Notes: generated by a model from the letters alone, not told the origin. 9,175 bases of DNA from Pyrodictiaceae archaeon (GCA_027043685.1 JALUFI010000240.1:1-9175); one strand, 5' to 3'. Shown: positions 1 to 4,890, numbered from the stretch's first letter. Numbers and translations: made by a program.

Positions 1-263
1 TCCTAGAGGAGGAGGCTCACCGCACCAGCCTAGCAGAGGCAGTGAAGAAGGCCACGCTAATCATAGCAGCGGAGGGCGACATGCTGGTCCGGAGAAGGAC
101 GGGCATAGACCCCGAGGAGATACGCGCAGCCGCAGAGAGCCCGGCAGCAGAGGCGCTGCTATGGAGACGGCTACGCCTCAAAGGCCCAGGCGCGGCAGCG
201 GACATCGTAGCAGCAGCATTGACACGCCTAGTGGCGAAGAAACTGGCAGGAATAGACGAGTAG
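1..263 (+). CDS. C-terminal part of an unrecognised protein (5' end outside the window)
   Basis: The frame beginning at base 3 is open from the window edge to the TAG stop at 261-263, giving 86 residues. A GTG at 42 could serve as a start, but the coding frame continues upstream of it with normal composition (residues LEEEAHRTSLAEA), so I read this as the tail of a longer gene. The visible part is rich in alanine, arginine, leucine and glutamate and is predicted mostly helical; it contains a DMLVRRRTGIDPEEIR stretch and ends in KKLAGIDE. No catalytic motif, cysteine, membrane segment or signal is visible. It converges on the AbrB-type gene on the other strand, with 52 bp between stops. I do not recognise the family. 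Confidence 0.55.
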   Translation, partial: LEEEAHRTSLAEAVKKATLIIAAEGDMLVRRRTGIDPEEIRAAAESPAAEALLWRRLRLKGPGAAADIVAAALTRLVAKKLAGIDE

Positions 264-287
264 ACCACGGGAGACAACGGCTCACGC

Positions 288-292
288 AAAAA
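288..292 (-). terminator. T-run terminator after the AbrB-type gene
   Basis: On the minus strand a CTTTTTGC tract lies about 25 bases past the stop codon of the AbrB-type gene. Archaeal RNA polymerase terminates at short U-runs without needing a hairpin, so this is the likely end of the minus-strand block. The surrounding 52 bp between two converging stop codons has no other evident feature. Confidence 0.5.
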
Positions 293-315
293 GACAGCAA
301 CCAGGGGATAAGGAA

Positions 316-471
316 TTACTTGTAGATGACGACCACTACCCTGCCCTTCCACTCACTCAGCTCGATACGCACCTTGTCGCCCTCACGCCAACGAATACTC
401 GCAATGACCTCCTCGGGTATCCTAACCAGGTAGCCCTTCTCGTCCCTCTCAACAACACCCTCATACGCCAC
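316..471 (-). CDS. AbrB/SpoVT-type (swapped-hairpin) small DNA-binding protein
   Basis: This encodes a 51-residue protein matching the AbrB/MazE/SpoVT swapped-hairpin fold: a first strand (VVERDEKGYLVRIPEEV), a short helix (IASIRWREGDKV) and a last strand (RIELSEWKGRVVVVIYK). The GYLVRIP and REGDKV segments are the family hallmarks. Such proteins dimerise and bind DNA, either as transcription regulators or as the antitoxin half of toxin-antitoxin pairs. I chose GTG at 471-469 because a GGGGGTG ribosome-binding motif (485-479) sits 7 bases before it. A longer reading from TTG at 528 would begin inside the probable TATA box. No PIN or MazF-type toxin gene is visible beside it, so an orphan regulator is more likely than a complete toxin-antitoxin pair. 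The upstream neighbour on the same strand is the small heat-shock gene. Confidence 0.8.
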   Translation of the reverse strand: MAYEGVVERDEKGYLVRIPEEVIASIRWREGDKVRIELSEWKGRVVVVIYK

Positions 472-527
472 GGCAATGCACCCCCGCTGGCTCGCCGCAT
501 CCACGGCGCCCGATGAAGCCGGCGCCA

Positions 528-537
528 ATAATATTCT
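528..537 (-). promoter_or_regulatory. TATA-like element for the AbrB-type gene
   Basis: The minus strand reads AATATTATT here, an AT island in otherwise GC-rich DNA. It lies about 60 bp upstream of the chosen GTG, which would place transcription start near 505 and leave a leader of about 35 bases containing the GGGGGTG ribosome-binding motif (485-479). This suggests the AbrB-type gene can be transcribed independently of the heat-shock gene before it. Confidence 0.45.
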
Positions 538-560
538 AGGTGCCTCCCCGGGGGGCCTAG
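536..560. repeat. Imperfect inverted repeat between heat-shock stop and AbrB promoter
   Basis: CTAGG at 536-540 is complementary to CCTAG at 556-560, and the interior contains a CC/GG pairing around a CCCCGGGG core. The right arm contains the TAG stop of the heat-shock gene and the left arm abuts the AbrB TATA island. It could be a weak terminator or roadblock, or an operator bound by the AbrB-type protein itself (autoregulation is common in that family). There is no T-run after it on the minus strand, so intrinsic termination is not assured. Confidence 0.35.
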
Positions 561-976
561 CCCCGTCTCCGCGGAATCACTATCTCCACAATCTTGTCCG
601 GCCTCACCCTATAGGACATGCCCTCCACGTCCGCGTCTGGGGGCAGCGGTATCTCCTGCCGGTAGTAGCGGAGCGTCACACCCCTCATGGCGGTGGTCCC
701 GTATAGGTCGCCGAGGCTAATCTCCCTCTCAAGCCTGGCCTCTATAACCAAGCGGTCATCAGCGACCTTGACCTCAACGGAGTCAACGTCGGCTGCGGCG
801 AGGTCAACTAGGACCACGTACTTGTCGGGGAACTCGTAGACCGTGTACAGCGGGCTCAGCCTCCCGTCCGGCGTCCAGTCGAGCCGCAGCGCCTCGAACT
901 CACTGAGCACCCTGTCAACCTCCCTCATAACCCTCCTACGGAGCCTCTCAAACAGCTCCTCCACGTCCTCTACCAC
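557..976 (-). CDS. Small heat-shock protein (Hsp20/alpha-crystallin family)
   Basis: This encodes a 139-residue ATP-independent chaperone of the Hsp20 family, which holds unfolding proteins in the cytoplasm. An amphipathic N-terminal helix (about residues 1-32, DVEELFERLRRRVMREVDRV) precedes an alpha-crystallin domain (about 44-135). The domain includes the typical first strand segment TVYEFPDKYVVLVDLA, the DDRLVIEA strand, and the REIPLPPDAD segment preceding the strand ending in VEIVIPR. I chose GTG at 976-974 because a GGGGGTGG ribosome-binding motif lies 6 bases upstream; the open frame extends further but would overlap the PAC2 gene. The protein ends four residues after the IP of the last strand, so the C-terminal IXI tail motif used for oligomer assembly is absent. 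It lies 61 bp after the PAC2 gene on the same strand with no strong promoter between, suggesting cotranscription. Confidence 0.9.
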   Translation of the reverse strand: MVEDVEELFERLRRRVMREVDRVLSEFEALRLDWTPDGRLSPLYTVYEFPDKYVVLVDLAAADVDSVEVKVADDRLVIEARLEREISLGDLYGTTAMRGVTLRYYRQEIPLPPDADVEGMSYRVRPDKIVEIVIPRRRG

Positions 977-982
977 GGGAAG

Positions 983-990
983 CCACCCCC
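983..990 (-). promoter_or_regulatory. Ribosome-binding site deciding the Hsp20 start
   Basis: The minus strand reads GGGGGTGG with a 6-base spacer before GTG at 976. It resembles the archaeal GGAGGTGA consensus and is nearly identical to the GGGGGTG motif before the AbrB-type gene (485-479). It supports the 139-residue reading over the longer open frame that starts near 1066. Confidence 0.6.
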
Positions 991-1037
991 ACGGGCAGCG
1001 GGTGAATGATGCCCGGAATACGCCCCCGGCCCTCCCT

Positions 1038-1808
1038 CTAGGCATACATGAGCGGGCTCGGCCCACCCATCTCGGCCATCGTCTGCTTCGTCTGCTTCAT
1101 CAAGCCGCGGAGCCGGAGCCTTATCATCTCGGCCTGCTCGAGGAGCTTCTTCGTGTCCACCTGGACCCCGGTTATCTTCGAGAGCACGTTGAGCACCTCT
1201 GCAGCGGCCTCGGGGTCGGGGAACTCTATGTACGCGTCTGCGAGGAGCACGAGGTTCGGCACCCGGGCCCTTATAGCGTTCTTGAGTATGAGCGCGTAGG
1301 GGCCCACGAGGTAACCATTGAGGAACCCCTCGGCCTCCACGCCCTCCATCAGCTTCCGGGCCTTCTCGTTGCTCGCTATCCAGTACACCCTGGGCTTCTC
1401 AATGTTTATCCGGGCCGGCGAGGCAACACCCACGATGGAGACTATGTAGTCCACGCCCCTCTTCATCGCGTAGTCCACAATCATCTTCGCCAGCGCGTGC
1501 ACAGAGGCCGGGGGCACAGGAGCCTCAGCCGTGAGCGCCATGAGGTTGTCCTTCACGTATATCCGGAGCGGTGGACGTACAGCGCCCTTGGATATCACGG
1601 CCACCGGAGGCATCAACGTCATCACGTCTATGCCTGCAACCTCCTTCATCCCCAGGGTCTCCACGAGGTGGTTGGCGGAGATGACGCCAACGAGCCCGGT
1701 GTCGGGGAGCCCGAGGACAAGGAAGCTCGGGTGCTTCAGCTCGAACTCCTCATACTCCATCAGGAGTAGCCCGTCAAGCTCCTCCTCATAGACCGGGACG
1801 CTCGACAC
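1038..1808 (-). CDS. PAC2-family protein (PbaB-like proteasome assembly chaperone/activator)
   Basis: This 256-residue protein belongs to the PAC2 (proteasome assembly chaperone) family. The diagnostic N-terminal segment is ELKHPSFLVLGLPDTGLVG (about residues 23-41), followed by a conserved core with SIVGVASPARI (about 124-134) and a basic C-terminal helix. In archaea, PbaA and PbaB of this family bind the 20S proteasome, and PbaB does so through a C-terminal HbYX (hydrophobic-Tyr-any) tail. This protein ends in Met-Tyr-Ala, which fits HbYX exactly. I chose GTG at 1808-1806, preceded by GGTGGAG with a 6-base spacer; ATG at 1760-1758 is a credible alternative that would start the protein at MEYEEFELKHP. 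The heat-shock gene follows 61 bp downstream, so the two probably form a protein quality-control operon. Which PAC2 subfamily it belongs to cannot be settled by eye. Confidence 0.85.
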   Translation of the reverse strand: MSSVPVYEEELDGLLLMEYEEFELKHPSFLVLGLPDTGLVGVISANHLVETLGMKEVAGIDVMTLMPPVAVISKGAVRPPLRIYVKDNLMALTAEAPVPPASVHALAKMIVDYAMKRGVDYIVSIVGVASPARINIEKPRVYWIASNEKARKLMEGVEAEGFLNGYLVGPYALILKNAIRARVPNLVLLADAYIEFPDPEAAAEVLNVLSKITGVQVDTKKLLEQAEMIRLRLRGLMKQTKQTMAEMGGPSPLMYA

Positions 1809-1831
1809 GGGCAGCTCCACCAAGCTCTCGT

Positions 1832-1860
1832 AGGAGAAAGGGGGAGGGGAGGGGGATAAG
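1832..1860 (-). promoter_or_regulatory. Probable PAC2 promoter with a polypyrimidine leader
   Basis: The minus strand has a CTTATCC element (1860-1854), about 50 bases upstream of the PAC2 GTG. It is followed directly by an uninterrupted 25-base pyrimidine run (1856-1832; purines on the plus strand, including three G-runs of four or five). The spacing fits a TATA element with transcription start near 1832. Alternatively the pyrimidine tract may help terminate the upstream gene that ends at 1904. Confidence 0.35.
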
Positions 1861-1903
1861 CCGTCACCGCAGCCCACGGGGCTCCACTGCGGGCCCGGGG
1901 GCC

Positions 1904-2488
1904 TCAGCTACTCGGCGGCACGACGGCTACCTCTACCTCGCCTGGTGAGACGCGGACGGGGTAGACCCTGTAGGCGTTGCTCTCCGCGTGGCGGAGCCTG
2001 GAGGCGTCGCTGAGTATCCTCGTCTTAAGCCCCATTGCCTCAATCATGCCTGCTATCACGCCGACTATCGGCGCCGCGTAGAGCAGGCTACCGTCCCTCA
2101 CGTGGCCGACGTTGCTGAAGAGGAGGCGTATGCTTCCATCAACCCTCTCGACCCGGGCCTCAGCCCTGTAGCCGTTCCCCCCTATGAGGTGGGTAACGTA
2201 CTCGAGGCGCCTGAAGAGCAGCGTGGGGTCGCTGGAGTCGGGGCAGCAGGCGGCGCGCACGCGGCTGTAGATCCTCCTAGCGGTGTCGGCGAATATCCTG
2301 GCGAGTATCGCGAACCCCGCCTCGCCTCCCACCACGCGGGCCAGGTTCTCCGGGACGGAGGTGAAGGTGAGGTCTGTGACGAAGCTCATGCAGACGGTTA
2401 GGCTCTCCTTCGCCCTCCCGCACTCGTCCCGCGCAGCGTAGCCGGCTGCCAAGACCCGGTGGCACCGGGGTGGGAACAGGCTGGGCAC
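1904..2488 (-). CDS. Hypothetical protein, possibly V4R-like ligand-binding fold
   Basis: I do not recognise this family with confidence. Read from GTG at 2488 it is 194 residues, soluble, and contains five cysteines (a CHR near the start, two further single Cys, and a CC pair in RVRAACCPDSSDP). The second half alternates strands (YRAEARVERV, IRLLFSNVG) with a helix-rich segment (LLYAAPIVGVIAGMIEAMG) and a final pair of strands. That order resembles the C-terminal part of V4R/heme-NO-binding-type small-molecule domains, but the resemblance is weak and by eye only. The start is uncertain. A strong TATA island at 2520-2529 implies transcription start near 2500, favouring GTG 2488. ATG at 2389 would give 161 residues and keep the clearly structured part. 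It is the first gene of the minus-strand block, 95 bp before PAC2. Confidence 0.6.
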   Translation of the reverse strand: MPSLFPPRCHRVLAAGYAARDECGRAKESLTVCMSFVTDLTFTSVPENLARVVGGEAGFAILARIFADTARRIYSRVRAACCPDSSDPTLLFRRLEYVTHLIGGNGYRAEARVERVDGSIRLLFSNVGHVRDGSLLYAAPIVGVIAGMIEAMGLKTRILSDASRLRHAESNAYRVYPVRVSPGEVEVAVVPPSS

Positions 2489-2515
2489 CGGGGACCCGTT
2501 AATTACGCTTAGCAA

Positions 2516-2533
2516 CGCGAATTATAATACGCG
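2516..2533. promoter_or_regulatory. Palindromic TATA element: divergent promoter or operator
   Basis: An 18-bp stretch matches its own reverse complement at 16 of 18 positions: CGCG arms flank an AATTATAATA core whose inner ATTATAAT is a perfect palindrome. On the minus strand it is placed correctly to be the TATA box of the 1904-2488 gene. On the plus strand the same box faces the 2668 gene, although the distance (about 140 bp) would imply a leader of over 100 bases. The symmetric CGCG arms suggest either a bidirectional promoter or binding of a dimeric regulator over the TATA box. Confidence 0.55.
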
Positions 2534-2667
2534 TAGCGGGCCGCGATGACCCCTCCCAGTGGAGGCACCACCACCCCGGAGAGGTGTCACGGCCCCGGAG
2601 GGGCCAAGGCCGCCCCCGGCGCCGGAGACTACGCGAAACGGGCTACAGGGCGGAGGAGGGATGCAGC

Positions 2668-3018
2668 ATGACGGTTCAGGACGCGGCTGAGGCCGTGGCA
2701 GTGCTCGAGGCGGTTCGTGAGAGGAAGAGGCTCCTCGAGGAGCTGAGGAGAGGCGCAGACGCCGCGGCTGAGGCCGGCAGGGCCTCCAGGCACTCAATGG
2801 CCACGCTATACCTCTCTCCCATCGAGAGGCTCCGGGTGCTCTCCTCGCTCGCCGGGCTGGGCGCGGCTGCGGCAGCGGCCGCGGCTGGCGCGCCCCTCGC
2901 CCTCATGCTTCCAAGGCTGGCGGGGAACCTCTGGAACCTCTCCAGGGCCGGAAGGAGGGTGGAGGCGGGCCTCCTCCCCCTATACCTCGAGGAGCTGTTC
3001 GCCGCGATGGACGCCTAG
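2668..3018 (+). CDS. Small alanine-rich protein, probable single membrane segment
   Basis: This encodes 116 residues of unknown family. The N-terminal half (residues 1-45) is a charged, coiled-coil-like helix (VLEAVRERKRLLEELRRG). A hydrophobic stretch at about 57-81 contains a run of eight alanines and could form one membrane helix or a buried hairpin. The tail is again charged and ends in LYLEELFAAMDA. I chose ATG at 2668 because GGAGGAGGG (2652-2660) lies 7 bases upstream; the frame is open back to GTG 2584, but that extension is only arginine and proline from GC-rich intergenic DNA. Its stop codon overlaps the stop of the convergent DUF424 gene. Low-complexity alanine content makes homology hard to judge; the coding call rests on the ribosome-binding site and tidy boundaries. 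Confidence 0.65.
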   Translation: MTVQDAAEAVAVLEAVRERKRLLEELRRGADAAAEAGRASRHSMATLYLSPIERLRVLSSLAGLGAAAAAAAAGAPLALMLPRLAGNLWNLSRAGRRVEAGLLPLYLEELFAAMDA

Positions 3019-3320
3019 AGAGGCATCTTAACCGTCTGCGCGTGGGGCACACCGGCTATCCTCATCACCGCCTCGGGGTGCACGAGCCCCTCCCTTATCG
3101 CGGCCTCGACTATTTTCTCACCCACGAGGTTCAGTATCGTTGCCTCCCTGGCCTTCATTATCGCGTAGCTCACGGGGACCAGCTCGCCGCCGTAGAACCG
3201 CCGGTTCACGTGGAACACTATGCCCATCTCGCTGTCTATCAGCTTAGCGTCGAGCAGCTCCTCGTCGCACACAGCCAGTATCTTCTCGCCCCGGACCTCC
3301 ATCAGCTTCATGTAAACCAT
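3015..3320 (-). CDS. DUF424 family protein
   Basis: This 101-residue cytoplasmic protein matches the archaeal DUF424 family: a KLMEVRGEKILAVCDEELL start, the conserved FYGGELV segment (about residues 42-48), the ATILNLVGEKIVEAAI helix and the signature RIAGVPHAQTVKM near the end. The biochemical role of DUF424 is not established. Its genes are often found near aIF2 beta in archaea, and that is the case here (divergent, 112 bp apart), which hints at a link with translation. I chose ATG at 3320 because GGAGG lies 5 bases upstream; TTG at 3332 or ATG at 3311 are alternatives. Its TAG stop lies in a CTAG shared with the stop of the opposing gene. Confidence 0.88.
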   Translation of the reverse strand: MVYMKLMEVRGEKILAVCDEELLDAKLIDSEMGIVFHVNRRFYGGELVPVSYAIMKAREATILNLVGEKIVEAAIREGLVHPEAVMRIAGVPHAQTVKMPL

Positions 3321-3383
3321 GGGCTCCTCCAAGGAGCAGTCAGCCCCTCAGCGCCGCCTGCCGGGGAAGAGGCAGCTCCCCCC

Positions 3384-3393
3384 TTATTAACGG
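3384..3393. promoter_or_regulatory. Shared AT-rich promoter island between DUF424 and aIF2 beta
   Basis: CCTTATTAACG is the only AT-rich stretch in the 112-bp divergent spacer. On the plus strand it is about 45 bp before the aIF2 beta GTG, predicting transcription start near 3413 and a leader of about 20 bases. On the minus strand the same island (TTAATAAG) is about 65 bp before the DUF424 ATG. One element may therefore serve both genes. Confidence 0.5.
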
Positions 3394-3432
3394 AGAAACG
3401 CTCCCGGGGCCGGCCTCTCGGGGTGCGTAGCT

Positions 3433-3876
3433 GTGCAGGCTCCAAGGAAGGGCCTGGAGCTGCTCTACGACTACGAGTACCTCCTGCAGCGGCTCTACCA
3501 GCGCCTCCCAGCGAGGGGCACCAAGGCCTCCCGCTTCGAGCTGCCGAGGATACAGGTTGAGAGGGTCGGAAACAAGACTATCATCAGGAACTTCAAGCAG
3601 CTCGCTGACGTTATGCGCCGCGACCCGAGGATACTCATGAAGTACCTGCTCAAGGAGCTCGGTACAAGCGGCAACTACGACGAGGACAACGGCATGCTCA
3701 TAATAAACGCGAAGGTCTCATCGGCGACCCTCAACAACATGATACAGAGGTTCGTGAAGACCTACGTAATCTGCCCCACCTGCGGAGCCCCCGACACGAG
3801 GCTGGAGAAGCGCGGCAAGGCCTGGGTGCTCGTCTGCGAGGCCTGCGGCGCCGAGCAGCCAGTGCCCCCGCTCTAA
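3433..3876 (+). CDS. eif2b: Translation initiation factor aIF2 subunit beta
   Basis: This encodes the 147-residue beta subunit of the archaeal aIF2 heterotrimer, which delivers initiator Met-tRNA to the small ribosomal subunit. The N-terminal helix (DYEYLLQRLYQRLP, residues 12-25) is the part that contacts the gamma subunit. The central alpha-beta domain includes the conserved RNFKQLADVMRRDP and YLLKELGTSG segments. The C-terminal zinc ribbon has ligands Cys114, Cys117, Cys135 and Cys138 (ICPTCGAP and VCEACGAE). Length and domain order are normal for the family. The GTG start at 3433 is supported by GGGGTG (3420-3425) with a 7-base spacer and by a TATA island at the right distance. A T-run follows the stop, so it is probably a single-gene transcript. 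Confidence 0.96.
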   Translation: MQAPRKGLELLYDYEYLLQRLYQRLPARGTKASRFELPRIQVERVGNKTIIRNFKQLADVMRRDPRILMKYLLKELGTSGNYDEDNGMLIINAKVSSATLNNMIQRFVKTYVICPTCGAPDTRLEKRGKAWVLVCEACGAEQPVPPL

Positions 3877-3885
3877 GGAGGAGCC

Positions 3886-3890
3886 TTTTT
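3886..3890 (+). terminator. T-run terminator after aIF2 beta
   Basis: A CCTTTTTCTC tract begins 10 bases after the TAA stop of aIF2 beta. Short U-runs suffice for termination by archaeal RNA polymerase, and the next gene has its own possible promoter, so this probably ends the aIF2 beta transcript. Confidence 0.6.
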
Positions 3891-3938
3891 CTCACCCCCG
3901 AACCCATACGATACCAGTCCACCACTGGGCGTAGCCGA

Positions 3939-4826
3939 TTGGAGCGCCGCCTAGTCCTCATAGGTCACTACCCGCCCCCCGTCGTCCTCGAGCCCCGTCA
4001 GAGCCTCGTCGAGGCCATGATAGCCCTTGACCAGCGTGGCGTCCGCCACGGCCTAGTCGCCGACGAGGAGGGGAAGCTGGTAGGCATCCTCTCGATAAGG
4101 AAGATACTGGGCGCGATAAGGAGGGGCTACGACTCCGGCGGCATCTACAAGGCGTTAAGCAGTACCCGGGTCGAGGACGTGATGTGGAGGGCGCCGCCGA
4201 AGGTAGTGGTGGGGGAGTTCAGCGTAGAGGACGTCGTCTACATAATGTCTAGGCTAAACATAGGCGCCGTGGCGGTCGTTGATAAGGAGAACCGGCTGCT
4301 CGGCGTGGTGTCGGAGAAACACATAGCCGGGATAATGGCTCTCAGCGATATACACGTCGCCGTCCACGAGGTCATGACGCGGACGCCCCACACGGTCACG
4401 AACGCCTCCAGGATAATAGACGCGATAAGGGTGATGGACGAGTACCGGCACCGCCACGTCCCGGTCACCGGCAGCGACGGCCGCCTCGAGGCAATGATAA
4501 CTGCGAGGGATGTGCTTGACTACCTCTCGGTCGAGGAGAACCTGGCCAGGCTCCGCCGCGGCGACGACAGCGTGGTCGAGGAGCCGGTTACCCGGATAGC
4601 GGTGGGCGAGCCGGCCACCACCAGGCCCGAGGAGGACCTCGGCAGGGCCCTCCGCCTCATGAGGCGCCGCGGGATAAGCGGGCTCCCCGTGGTCGACGAG
4701 GAGGGCCACGTACTGGGCCTCGTCACGGAGAGGGATGTTGTGACAAAGCTGCCGAAGCTCATAGGCATAGAGCTGTTCTACGACTACGCGAAGGCCCGGC
4801 TATACGTTGCCCGCGTCGTCTCCTAG
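3939..4826 (+). CDS. Protein with four CBS domains
   Basis: This 295-residue protein consists almost entirely of four CBS motifs, at about residues 12-60, 77-133, 142-197 and 213-271, which should fold as two Bateman modules. CBS modules bind adenine nucleotides or S-adenosyl ligands and usually act as sensors. The family's Gly-x-x-Thr/Ser-x-x-Asp ribose-contact motif is complete only in the second module (MITARD, Asp191; GLVTERD, Asp266). In the first module the acidic residue is Lys55 or His128. No fused enzyme or DNA-binding domain is present, so the partner is unknown. TTG at 3939 is the only start that keeps the first CBS domain whole; no clear ribosome-binding site precedes it, and a weak CATACGATAC element about 30 bp upstream fits a leaderless or short-leader transcript. 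The helicase gene follows after 64 bp. Confidence 0.9.
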   Translation: MERRLVLIGHYPPPVVLEPRQSLVEAMIALDQRGVRHGLVADEEGKLVGILSIRKILGAIRRGYDSGGIYKALSSTRVEDVMWRAPPKVVVGEFSVEDVVYIMSRLNIGAVAVVDKENRLLGVVSEKHIAGIMALSDIHVAVHEVMTRTPHTVTNASRIIDAIRVMDEYRHRHVPVTGSDGRLEAMITARDVLDYLSVEENLARLRRGDDSVVEEPVTRIAVGEPATTRPEEDLGRALRLMRRRGISGLPVVDEEGHVLGLVTERDVVTKLPKLIGIELFYDYAKARLYVARVVS

Positions 4827-4862
4827 CCCCCGGCACCTACCTAACCCGGGGCCCCTGGGGAA

Positions 4863-4889
4863 GCGTCACTCCCCTCCCCTGGGTGACGC
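4863..4889 (+). promoter_or_regulatory. Hairpin sequestering the helicase ribosome-binding site
   Basis: Bases 4863-4869 (GCGTCAC) and 4883-4889 (GTGACGC) are exact inverted repeats. In RNA the stem extends to 9 bp with one G-U and one G-C pair, closing a 9-base pyrimidine loop. The right arm contains the GGTGA ribosome-binding motif (4882-4886), and the stem ends one base before the GTG start at 4891. This would hide the ribosome-binding site unless melted, bound or unfolded by ribosomes. A DNA-level operator is the alternative reading of the same repeat. Confidence 0.6.
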
Positions 4890-4890
4890 C

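Noticed and set aside
472..528. Extended start (TTG at 528) for the AbrB-type protein
   Set aside because: The extension has no family similarity, and its start falls inside the TATA-like island; a good ribosome-binding site precedes the GTG at 471.
736..760. C/D-box-like TGATGA on the minus strand
   Set aside because: It lies inside the Hsp20 coding sequence and I found no correctly spaced D box, so an sRNA gene is not supported.
843..1769. Long plus-strand open frame (308 codons) opposite the Hsp20 and PAC2 genes
   Set aside because: It is rich in His, Arg, Leu and Pro, as expected for the antisense of GC-rich genes, and it overlaps two well-recognised families on the other strand.
2584..2667. 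Upstream GTG start for the small alanine-rich protein
   Set aside because: The extra 28 residues are mostly Arg, Pro and Gly from intergenic DNA, and the GGAGGAGGG motif is correctly spaced for ATG 2668.
4807..4890. Longer helicase N-terminus starting at 4807
   Set aside because: It would overlap the end of the CBS gene and adds a proline-rich stretch without helicase character; GGTGA directly precedes GTG 4891.
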